From Amorphophallus konjac (Eukaryota; Streptophyta; Magnoliopsida; Alismatales; Araceae): a stretch of 64,000 nucleotides of DNA. Positions 9,213-17,785 of this stretch are shown in pieces (position 1 is the stretch's first letter; every line of letters starts with the position of its first letter). The notes beneath the pieces are model-generated. The model did not search any database. It was given only the letters and a program-made list of their open reading frames with translations, and had not been told where the DNA came from. Where the stretch lies: positions 301,742,642 to 301,806,641 of the forward strand of contig CM040123.1 of assembly GCA_022559845.1 (NCBI GenBank), given 5' to 3'. The position numbers and the translations under genes were made by a program.

Positions 9213-9516
9213 TCAAGCTATTTGTCAGCAGAGCAAGCTGTGTTGCTCAGCGTTTGCAGTGGAGGATTCCACTGGTCGGGTTAAGCTGTAGTCCCTAGCG
9301 GATGGCTAAGCTGTATTGCCCAGCGGAGCAAGCTGTGAGGCTCAGCACAAGCTGTTAGGCAGCGGATGGCTAAGCTGTATTGCCCAGCGGAAGCAAGCTG
9401 TGATGCTCAGTGGTTGTAGGCAAGCTGTGAGGCCCAGCGGTTCAAGCTGTTAGTCAGCGGAATCCACACTCGGGTTTGAGTGTGGGGTGGATGTACGTCT
9501 GTAGGACCGAACCACC
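9213..9516 (+). promoter_or_regulatory. Element B leader hairpin array and conserved double hairpin
   Basis: About nine short units of the form AAGCTGT-N-CAGCGG run from 9213 to 9460. Most contain a GCTG/CAGC stem; some have extended arms, such as GAGCAA (9231-9236) with TTGCTC (9243-9248), or CAGTGG with CCACTG near 9260. The double hairpin follows: CCACACTC (9464-9471) with GAGTGTGG (9478-9485), loop GGGTTT, then GGTGG (9486-9490) with CCACC (9512-9516) enclosing GTC/GAC (the 3' LTR has GGTC/GACC). The 3' LTR copy is at 27675-27977. Element D carries the same array. Confidence 0.65.
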
Positions 9517-9673
9517 TAAAAATTCTCTATGCATTGGTTTGATTTGTTTAATTCTGCTTCCGCTAGATGAATGTTTAGGCGTGCTCCACATATTTGCTTA
9601 CTGGTTCAACAGAAGATTTAATTAGCTTTTCAGATTGTTTAAATTTGTGAAGTGAGCAAAATTTTTAGGGGGA

Positions 9674-9697
9674 GATTCATTCACCCCCCTCTGAATC
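9674..9697 (+). promoter_or_regulatory. C-loop hairpin at the U5 end of Element B
   Basis: GATTCA (9674-9679) and TGAATC (9692-9697) pair around a loop with six C, shortly before the LTR end. The 3' LTR copy is at 28135-28158. It is the counterpart of the hairpins at 4171, 11771 and 53027. Confidence 0.55.
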
Positions 9698-9718
9698 CAA
9701 CGCACCGAACCCAATACT

Positions 9719-9730
9719 TGGTATCAGAGC
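9719..9730 (+). other. Primer binding site of Element B
   Basis: TGGTATCAGAGC, the plant initiator Met-tRNA type site, lies 2 bp after the LTR end. A non-coding leader of about 180 bp (9731-9913) follows before gag. Confidence 0.9.
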
Positions 9731-9913
9731 GGGTTGCTGTGCATAGGATCTAACAATTTGCAGCAGATCCTGCATCTTCTGTGGTGCATTTCAGAGTGGT
9801 TTTTTTGTGCTCGGTGTTTAGTTTCACTGACTTAGTGCCATGCTTTTCTTATCTGGTTGTGGTGCATTCTTGTCGATTGTTCTGTGCGCTGAATCTTTTT
9901 GCCGTCTGTCCAA

Positions 9914-11752
9914 ATGGCTCGTCCTCTGGTTTATGATGGTTCTAACTTCAATAGTTAGCTAGGAGGCCTATTTGTGTACATAGATTCCATTGATCCCAAA
10001 CTATGGAGTCTACTATCTAAAGGCCCACACCAATTACCTCATGATGAGACCAAGTGGTCTAGAGAGGACAGAATAAAGAACCGTGATAATGTCATAGTTC
10101 TTAATATCTTGAGAGCTGCGATTAAAACTGATATATATCCTTTTGCTCTCAGGTGCACTTCTGGAAAAGAGATATATGACAGAGTCATTTCTGCTCATAA
10201 CAAACATGAGGACAGCTGCATGATGGCCAACCAGAATGTTCATAACTCTGATCAACAGCGAGAGGATCAATGCTTGATGGCAAACCGGGGAAATGATGAT
10301 GAGGAAGCCTCATCCAAGGTTAGCTCTGGATCCGAAGAGATTTCAATTGATGATTTATGGAATATCAATGAAGAACTTACTGAAAGATGTAAGAAATTAA
10401 AATCTGAAATGAGAAAAATGATAAAAGAAATGATTCATGATATCACTTGCCTAAAAGCTGAGTTGAACAACTTAAAATCTAAAAATGAGAACCTCAGAAA
10501 TAAGCTCATTAGAGAAGAGGAAAGTGAAGAAACACTGCTTGAAGAAAATGCTTATTTGAAAGACCAAAATAAGAAGCTGATGGCTGTGAACATTGTGTTA
10601 TCTGAAAGACTAATGGCACTGAATGATGGCTTGCATAACCAAGTTATTTCCTGTGAAAGTGACATAGTTTCTCTGCAAATTGAGATTGATGATTTGAAAG
10701 TTTCTTTGTCTAAGTCTGTTGATGACAGCTCAAATATAGTGAGTACTTCTACCTCCTCATTCACAAAACAAGTTGCCATTCAAGAAAGTCAGAAAATAAA
10801 ACAGAATAAGAATCTGTATGTTGAAACTTCTAAGGTCAAACTGCCTTCTGTTAAAAGAAAGAATGTGAAATGTTTCTACTGTGATAAATTTGGTCATGAG
10901 ATGGTTGATTATTTTATCATGAAGAAGGATGAATTGAAATCTGATAGAATTCATGCTAGGAATTCTAATATGAAGAAACCCTCTTCTGTTCAAACCAAAA
11001 GGCCTCAATGCTTTTATTGTCATAAAGTAGGTCATCTCAAGCGTGAATGTAGGCTAAGGGAAATAGATGACCTGTCTGCTGTTGGAATGCATGATAAACT
11101 GTTCCACGCTAAAAATCATGCATCTTATAAAAAGAAGCTTCAATGTTTTCATTATGGAAAAATGGGCCATATTGTTGCAAATTGTTGGCATGCTAAGGGA
11201 AGAACACTTAACTCCAAACATGCTAAAATCCCTGCAAAAGGACATGCATTTTATGAGAATTTTGACAGAATGAATTCTTCATGTTTTGAATGTGGAAAAT
11301 ATGGCCATACAGTCAAGGACTGCTGGCACGCTCAAGGAAAGAAATCTAACTCTGAATTTGTTAAATTCCCTGTAAACAGAAATGATTTTGGTAACAATAG
11401 ATTTCTTGTAAACAATGCTTCTCATGGAAATATTCTTGTTTCAAAAGTTCAGCATATTGCATGCTTTAGCTGTGGAAAACCAGGCCACAGAGCTGTTAAC
11501 TGTTGGCTAGCTGGTTATGAAAAGAAAAATTTCATATCAATAACAGAATTAATCATGTTCACTCACACCAAGTCCATGCCAATGCTAATGTATACAAGGA
11601 GAACATGAAATCTGTTATCTCTTGTTATTATTGTGGGCAGGTAGGGCATTCTATGCATAATTGTCATATCATGTGTTGTGATGATAAACAAGCTAAAAAT
11701 TTGTTGAGAAAACCTGCTAGGAGTGTCACTGTTAATTCAGGACCCAAGACTT
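9914..11752 (+). pseudogene. Element B Gag, main part (six-knuckle pseudogene split by Element C)
   Basis: ATG 9914 begins MARPLVYDGSNFNS, and codon 15 is TAG where D has Trp (TGG to TAG). The frame is then open to 11608. It has the copia Gag domain (LWSLLSKGPHQLP), an acidic linker, a coiled coil (about codons 150-270) and six CCHC-type knuckles: CFYCDKFGHEMVDY (last Cys to Tyr), CFYCHKVGHLKREC, CFHYGKMGHIVANC (second Cys to Tyr), CFECGKYGHTVKDC, CFSCGKPGHRAVNC and CYYCGQVGHSMHNC. The sixth is in another frame, so a frameshift lies near 11530-11600. Element C interrupts the C-terminal GPKT at the TSD GACTT (11748-11752); the last codons are at 24040-24070. Four knuckles are intact, against the one or two usual in copia Gag. 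Confidence 0.88.
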
Positions 11753-11770
11753 TGATAGGGTGCTATGCCA

Positions 11771-11796
11771 GGATACATAGGGGGGTGAATGTATCC
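11771..11796 (-). promoter_or_regulatory. C-loop hairpin at the U5 end of Element C
   Basis: On the plus strand GGATACAT (11771-11778) and ATGTATCC (11789-11796) form a perfect 8-bp stem. In element sense the loop is TCACCCCCCT. The right LTR copy (20418-20443) keeps GGATACA/TGTATCC. The stem differs completely from that of Element A, but the C-rich loop is the same. Confidence 0.65.
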
Positions 11797-11954
11797 CCTT
11801 CAGAAATAATGCCCAAATTAAAACACAGATGCTAGACGCAATCACAGAATAAAACTAATTCAATTAAACTCATGAGCAAACACATGGAGCGCGCCTAAGC
11901 AATCATCTAGCGGAAGCAAACACACAGACAAACCACTGCTCAAGAGATTTTTTA

Positions 11955-12320
11955 GGTGGTTCGGTCACCAAGACCTACGTCCACCCCTCACTCCCAACCG
12001 GAGTGAGGCTTCCACTAACACAAGCTAGAAAGCAGACTCAGTATGCAAACAAGTTGCTGCCACACAGCTTGACCAGGGGAACAGCCTCCCCTCTTCCTCC
12101 CAACCGGAGGGACACCCCAAGTGACTCCCAGCCACTTGGAAACCAGAGACACACAGTCTCTCTTCCTCCAGACAAGGAGGGAACACACTAGTGACTCCCC
12201 GTCACCAGCAAACAAGAGGTCACAGACCTCTCTTCCTCCAGACCAGGAGGGACCCCTGGACTTGCAACCCACATGCCCAGAACCGGAGATCAGATCTCCC
12301 TTCTCCTGAGTCCACAGGAG
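11955..12320 (-). promoter_or_regulatory. Element C leader: tandem covarying hairpin array and conserved double hairpin
   Basis: Four units of about 69 bp recur. Hairpin 1 starts at 12096, 12165, 12235 and 12303 (spacings 69, 70, 68); the first three have CCTCC/GGAGG and the fourth CTCCT/AGGAG. Hairpin 2 has four different perfectly paired stems: AGGGGA/TCCCCT, AGAGAC/GTCTCT, AGAGGTC/GACCTCT and GGAGAT/ATCTCC. Hairpin 3 has AAGTG/CACTT and GTGAC/GTCAC. The double hairpin (11955-12008) has CCTCACTC (11986-11993) with GAGTGAGG (12001-12008), then GGTC/GACC inside GGTGG/CCACC. The right LTR copy is at 20602-20967. Paired arms with changing sequence are what a selected RNA structure would leave. 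Confidence 0.7.
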
Positions 12321-12765
12321 GAACCCGACCTCACTACTGAGAATCAGAAGAACAATAGTAGCCTGAGTAACAAAAGAAAAAATAAGAAAACATAAAAAGC
12401 ACAGCGACAAAAGCTGGAAATGAAACACAAGAAATATAGCTCTCAATGAGCATAGTCGTTCTGGATTTGATCCACGAACAGACTGAACAGATCTTCAATA
12501 GAACTCTCTCCTCTCTTCCTTTCTTCCTCTTCTTTCTTCTTCTCAGCTCACGCAATCTTTCTCTTCTCTGCTCTCCTTTTCACTCTCACTGTCTTTCTCT
12601 TTTCTTTTAATCCTCACGAGCTCTCTCTTTATCTTTTTCTTCTGCTGGTCTCACTCTCTATCTTCACTCTTCTTCTTCTTCTTTCTTCTTCTTCTGCTTC
12701 TCTTCTCACAGTCTCGATCAGCCCTCTTCTATTCTTATCATCCTTCTTCAGTGGACGAAGGCTTC

Positions 12766-12773
12766 TATTTATA
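12766..12773 (-). promoter_or_regulatory. Element C LTR TATA box
   Basis: TATAAATA on the minus strand, between the word array (upstream in sense) and the GA-rich leader. The right LTR copy is at 21413-21420. This is the likely start of the element's RNA. Confidence 0.6.
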
Positions 12774-12949
12774 TCAGCTTCAGCAGGTGCTAGGGCGTGT
12801 GTCCTTTAGGTTTCCGCCCAGAGAGCACCTCGGATCACGTGCCAGGAATCATCCTCAGTTCACGCGCCCAGTCATTAACCTGAGTCATCTGCAGATAGAG
12901 AGAATACGAAATGAAACGAATTAGTTAGTTCAGGTTTATAACAAAGAGT

Positions 12950-15165
12950 GTATATACTTTAGAAGCAGTAAATGAGTAAGTGTGTACACTGAGAGAGTGT
13001 ATAGACTTGTAGGTCTTCATGCGACCTCAGTGTATATACTTGCTGAAGAATGCATTATCATAACAAGGGGAATGTGTGGACTTCTGTGAAATGTATGAGG
13101 CCATCGAGTGTATAGACTTAGGGACATCAGTTAGGCAAGTGTGTACATCGTGAGAGAGTGTATAGACTTAGCGAACTGATGCATGAACAGTGCGGTGTGT
13201 AGACATGTGAAGCATAACTGTATGCAGTGTATAGACTTCAATGAATGCAATGCATGCACGATGATGCAATGTATAGACTATGAAGATATGTGTGTGAAGC
13301 TCAACAATGTATAGACTATGCAATGGCATCAAAGTAACATATCGATGTACAGGCTTTGGCTTGATCAATGCACACTGCACAAATGGATGTACAGACTTGA
13401 AGTGACATGTAGCAGACGATGAACAGCCAAGCATGTATAGACTTACCAATGCGAGCACAGGCTGTACACACTTTGATTGCGTGCAAGAGAACGCAGTGTA
13501 CAGACTTTGCTGTGAAGAACAATGCATGAATGCAGTGTATAGACTTGCTGTTAACATGCATGAGAATCCAATGTACAGACATGCTGTCCCTGCAGCTGAC
13601 GACTCCATTGTATAGAGTTGCTGAGGGAAGGGCTGAACAGACTTTAAGAAAAGCAAGGCAGTCGAGTGTATAGTCTTGCAAACAAGGGACTGTACAGACT
13701 TGATTAAAGAGTGCATGTGAAAGGTAGTGTACAGACTTGAGATGAACGAAGCATGAACGAGCCTATCCAATGTATAGACTTGAAAGTTAACAAACAAGTG
13801 TACAGACTTCTTGTGAAGGATAGAGTGTATAGACTTGAACACTTAACAATCGAGTGTATAGACTTAAGGCTAACAATCGAGTGTATAGGGTTGAAGGCCT
13901 AACAATCGAGTGTATAGGCTTGAAGGTTAACTGAGTGTACAGACTTCGTGTGAAGGATATGCACATGTGCTGAAGTGTGTACAGTCTTCACAGAAGGATG
14001 TTCTGACTTTAACTTCTGAAGAGTATATACTCTGCTGAAGAACGTTCAGTGATGTACAAGCCACAGGCTGTATAGACTTCGATGCAAAGGCTTAACAACG
14101 AGTGTGTAGACTTGAATGCTTGGAAGGATGTATACACTTCATCTTTGAAGGGGATGCACATATGCTGAAGTGTGTATTGACTTGCTGATCAAAGGAACAG
14201 AATGTATAGACTTGGTTGAAGACAATGCAATGTATGGACTTTGATGAACATATGCATTATGTGGACTTAACGACCCAACCGATGTATAGACTTAGAAATA
14301 GCAATGAAGCAAGTGTGTACAATGTGAGAGAATGTATAGACTTAGCCAACTTGAGACACTGTATAGACTATGATGCACAAGCAATGCATAGACTTTGTGA
14401 TGCCAACAGACAATGACTGTGCAGACTTGTTTTGAACAATGCACGCTGTATAGACTTGTAATGCAAAGGCTGATGTATAGACTTGGTAGTCTGGGGGGTC
14501 GACGCATCAAAGAGAGGGGTCGACCCATGATGCATGGATGTATGGACTTGAAGATTCGAAGCCCCACAATGTTTAGACTTTAAGATGCATACGCCCAGGC
14601 TGTGCATACTTGAAGAGACGATGCACTGTAGACTGCCAGACTCTGTACAGACTTGCAGCTTGAGATGCTTACAGAGACGGACCACTGTATAGACTTCAAG
14701 TCCAAGTTAGACAGTGGTTGTACAGACTTGGGAGGCTTGACACAGTGTTGTACAGACATTGTGATGTATAGACTTAGGAGCATTTGCCAAGGCTGTACAG
14801 ACTTCAGGCTGTGGCGGAGGATGTACAGACTTGGAATATGAAAACCAATGTATGGACTTGGAAAACAAAGGGGGCGTCGACCCATTAGAAGGGGGCGTCA
14901 ACCCACCAGAAGGGGGCGTCGACCCACAACTGTCCAGACTATGCATGAGAGGTGAGCCATGTGCAGACTTTGAAGCTTAATAGAGACACAGGATGTACAG
15001 ACTTCATGAAATGCATGCTATTCAATGTACACACTTTGAATTCATGCAAGTTGATGTATAGACTTTAGTTGAAGAACGATGCATGCTATGCAATGTGTGG
15101 ACTTGACATGCCTACTGAAGGCGATGTACAAACTTGCTGCGTGATGCTGATGTGCAGACTTATGT
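12950..15165 (-). repeat. AAGTCTATACA/AAGTCTGTACA word array (C LTR)
   Basis: On the plus strand the array reads TGTATAGACTT or TGTACAGACTT every 20-50 bp for 2.2 kb. On the element's sense strand it is AAGTCTATACA or AAGTCTGTACA, the same orientation relative to transcription as in A, B, D and E. The right LTR copy spans about 21590-23790. It also includes GGGTCGACCC at 14517-14526 and the 21-bp GTCGAC units near 14870-14930. This is the longest of the arrays. Confidence 0.85.
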
Positions 15166-15382
15166 AAGTGTATGTGAATGTTTCATGCAGCAGATAACAT
15201 GGCTGAGCATCAAATATTCAATGCTTTTAGACCTGATAAACTAATAGAACAGCAGACTGACTGAACATATGAAGATGACTTATACAACAAGATGACTCAC
15301 AATGATTAACTCACAACAAAAACCAATCATCAAAAGATTAACTCACATCAAAGCCAATCATCAAAACCACAGGGGCACAACA

Positions 15383-15396
15383 ATCTCCCCCTTTTT
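15383..15396 (-). other. Polypurine tract of Element C
   Basis: Sense AAAAAGGGGGAGAT abuts the TGTTGTGCC start of the 3' LTR. Upstream sequence and the LTR start form an inverted repeat built on TTTTGATGAT, leaving the tract in a loop. It is the presumed primer for plus-strand DNA synthesis. Confidence 0.85.
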
Positions 15397-17223
15397 GATG
15401 ATGGCAACACTACACTGTGAGTAATTCTGATGACACAAACTATTCTCCCCCTTTGACTTCATCAAAAAGAAAATAGTTTGAGAAGTTAAAGCATGTTTAA
15501 AATACAGTCAATTTCTCCTCCTTGCAATAAACAAGATGAACCATGGAGAGGTATGAATGCAGAAATGCAGATGCAAGAAGAAGTGCAATACCTCCACCTA
15601 AATATATGAATGCAAAGACACAATTGTTACCAATTGAGATGAACATGATTCGATATTACAAGGAAGCTCTCCCTGAGTAGATGCCAATTGATATGCATCT
15701 GTTGCATTTCTCCCAATTGATATGGGTGAGAGGGAGACCACAGTGGAATGCAAAGACAGGGAGCAGAAGAGTTTCAAATAACAGATTTTCAAAGAGGCTC
15801 AAATAATAGATTTTCAAATAACAGATTTTCAAAGAGGCTCCAAGCAGAAGAAGTTCAACAAAATTTTCAAGGAGATATCAATCTCCTAAATCCAAAACAT
15901 AATTTTTCAAAGTCTTCCATTATAAGGGCTTATGAATGAAGTTTATTGATCAGCTTGGTTTAAACATGATGTATGCAGAGTTTATCAATAAAATTATGTA
16001 TTGATATCTAAAACCATGGTTTAATAAAAATGAACCAAGCCCTCATTTTTATCTTGATTAACCTCCCTTTCTCTTACACAATCAAATTTATTGACTTCAA
16101 TTGGAATTACATGCACTAGAATTGAGATCAAGCATTTATGAAGTCATGTGAATTTGTCTAGGGTTGTAGCAATTTGATTTTAGCATCAATATTTAGACAT
16201 TTCAATTTGTTCAACAATTTTCATGCTACAAATTTTTACGAGCACTCTAGTTCAGTGCACACCTTGTAACTAGAGGATATACCTTGATCAGAGGCCAATA
16301 TCCCTAAGCACTTAGTGTGACTCACAGTCATGCTTTATATAAACAGAGGTAGCATTTACACATCATGACACACTTCAAATCATTTCTTGATGAGTGAGTT
16401 ATATTTCTCAGTGTGCATGCCATTGCTCTACCTGATTAACATTCATCTTAAGCAGAGTTAACTATGGCACCTCATGACACAGTCCTTTGGACATGTGTTT
16501 CTCAGTGACTAAAGTCATTGCTCTGACAGATATTACCCTTTAGACATTTCAGAGAAATTCATTTGCTTCAAAACAATACTAACTTCATGTAGTTAATCAA
16601 TTAAAGCCATGTATTCAATAGTGCAGATTTCAGAAGTTTTTACAAGACACATCATGAAACAGTTGGTTAAAGTTTATTAAACATGATTCAGATATTTTTT
16701 AAGAAATTTTAAAGTCAACCTCAATGAATACATTAAACTTAAACCAGCTGAGTTATTTCAGTCATTCATAAAATCGTATAATAGAAGATTCTTAGTTCAA
16801 AAGTTTTCAGATTTATGATTGAGATAGTCCCATTGAAATCTTCATGAGAGATTGATAGAATTCAGAAATCAAATGATAGAGGAGATTTTGAAGCCCAGTG
16901 TTTTTCAGATTGTGATCAAGGTTTGTCAACATAGTCAATAAGAAAGGATATGCAATGAATTCTCAAAAGAGTATGCATTTGACAACCTACATGCAATGCA
17001 TTGACTCCCCCTGACAATATGCATTTAGTCACTCTTTTTGGTATTTTACAATGAAATGCAATGCAATTAACTCCATGTATGCAAAGACATGCAAAGACTC
17101 AACATTGAATGCTATGCAAAGACATGCAATTAATTCCCCCTGAAAGCATGCAATGTTTTGCACTGAAGACTGAACATATGACAATGTGACTTATGCTCAA
17201 TCAGACTGCCCTATTAAGCAATG

Positions 17224-17340
17224 TGACCCATGGTACCAGGCGGAGCACTTGGTCTAAAAGACCACCTCACACATAGCAAGAACCTCCAGACAGATTTCCC
17301 TGCCTTTTGGTAGCTTACCATTTATATACCATAGAGGTCA
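17224..17340 (-). other. Conserved structured non-coding block (C copy)
   Basis: In sense it opens TGACCTCTATGGTATA and closes GGTACCATGGGTCA. TGACC/GGTCA and ATGGTA/TACCAT form the outer stem, where A has CTTGGTA/TACCAAG. The inner hairpin GGTCT TTT AGACC (17251-17263) replaces D's GGTCC TTT GGACC, a compensated pair. The CCACATCA arm seen in A and D is not kept here. Confidence 0.55.
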
Positions 17341-17723
17341 ATCATGATAATTCAACATGCAGTCCTATATGCAATCCAAATTTTCAGTGAGCTATGCAAC
17401 AGACAAGTTTCAAACCACATTCATATGCAGTTCAGATTTTTTGTATAGAAATTTCAGAATGCAATTTGTTTTCAGAGATTATGCATAACAACAATTATCA
17501 AACAATTGTAATTGGCATATGTATGCATCAGATGCAGACAACCCTTTTTTTTTAATCTGATATTTGCACAGAACACTTAGCAAGTGTATGATCAGAAAAT
17601 GATGCAAATGGCAGATGATGAATGAAAATGCAAAAACAGATTTAACTTGCTATGCATTAAAACTAAAAATAGGAAGAGCAAGAAGTTTACCTGAAAAGTT
17701 CAGGAAGGGGTTTTCATTCTTGA

Positions 17724-17768
17724 GTGCCTTGGATTAATCCCCTCTATATTAATCAGCTTCCAAGGCAC
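17724..17768 (-). promoter_or_regulatory. Post-gag hairpin of Element C
   Basis: Sense GTGCCTTGGA pairs perfectly with TCCAAGGCAC, starting 17 nt after the gag stop. The loop has AATATAGAGGGG where B and D have AATAAA-AGGGG. Compared with B (GGT/ACC) and D (GGC/GCC), the last stem pair changes on both sides. Confidence 0.65.
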
Positions 17769-17785
17769 ACCTGCAAGTTAGCAAC

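Larger units (their letters stand above)
7746..9716 (+). repeat. Element B 5' LTR
   Basis: 1971 bp. The end reads CCCAATA where the 3' LTR has CCCAACA, one C to T change. In order: word array (7905-8690), TATA box (8897), a GA-rich stretch (8960-9070), leader hairpin array (9213-9460), double hairpin (9464-9516) and C-loop hairpin (9674-9697). Open frames within it overlap the array and the GA-rich tract and are not called. Confidence 0.92.
11753..15382 (-). repeat. Element C left LTR (3' LTR in element sense)
   Basis: 3630 bp. Read on the minus strand: a word array (15165 down to 12950), TATA box (12766-12773), a GA-rich tract (about 12720-12480), a tandem hairpin array (12320-12075), the double hairpin (12008-11955) and a C-loop hairpin (11796-11771). 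Three 21-bp units with GGGCGTCGACCC lie at about 14870-14930, against two in the other LTR. Long open frames here (for example 13168-13842, minus) are translations of the repeated words and are not called. Confidence 0.92.
15397..17785 (-). other. Element C non-coding interior
   Basis: About 2.4 kb between the gag stop and the polypurine tract, AT-rich, with no open frame resembling pol or an envelope-like gene. It contains extra GGGGGAG tracts in sense (plus-strand CTCCCCC at 15445-15451 and 17005-17011), a TTTTCAAATAACAGA-type direct repeat near 15780-15840, and the two structured motifs at 17224-17340 and 17724-17768. Confidence 0.75.

Noticed and set aside
13168..13842. 224-codon minus-strand frame, and the near-identical frame at 21815-22489, with recurring SIH, VCT and SLYT tripeptides
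   Set aside because: They are translations of the repeated AAGTCTATACA words in Element C's LTRs. Overlapping frames on both strands are equally open, and no domain is visible.
12950..15165. Regularly spaced short repeats resembling a CRISPR array
   Set aside because: The repeats are 11-15 bp, degenerate and unevenly spaced, sit inside the LTR of a plant retrotransposon, and have no cas genes nearby.
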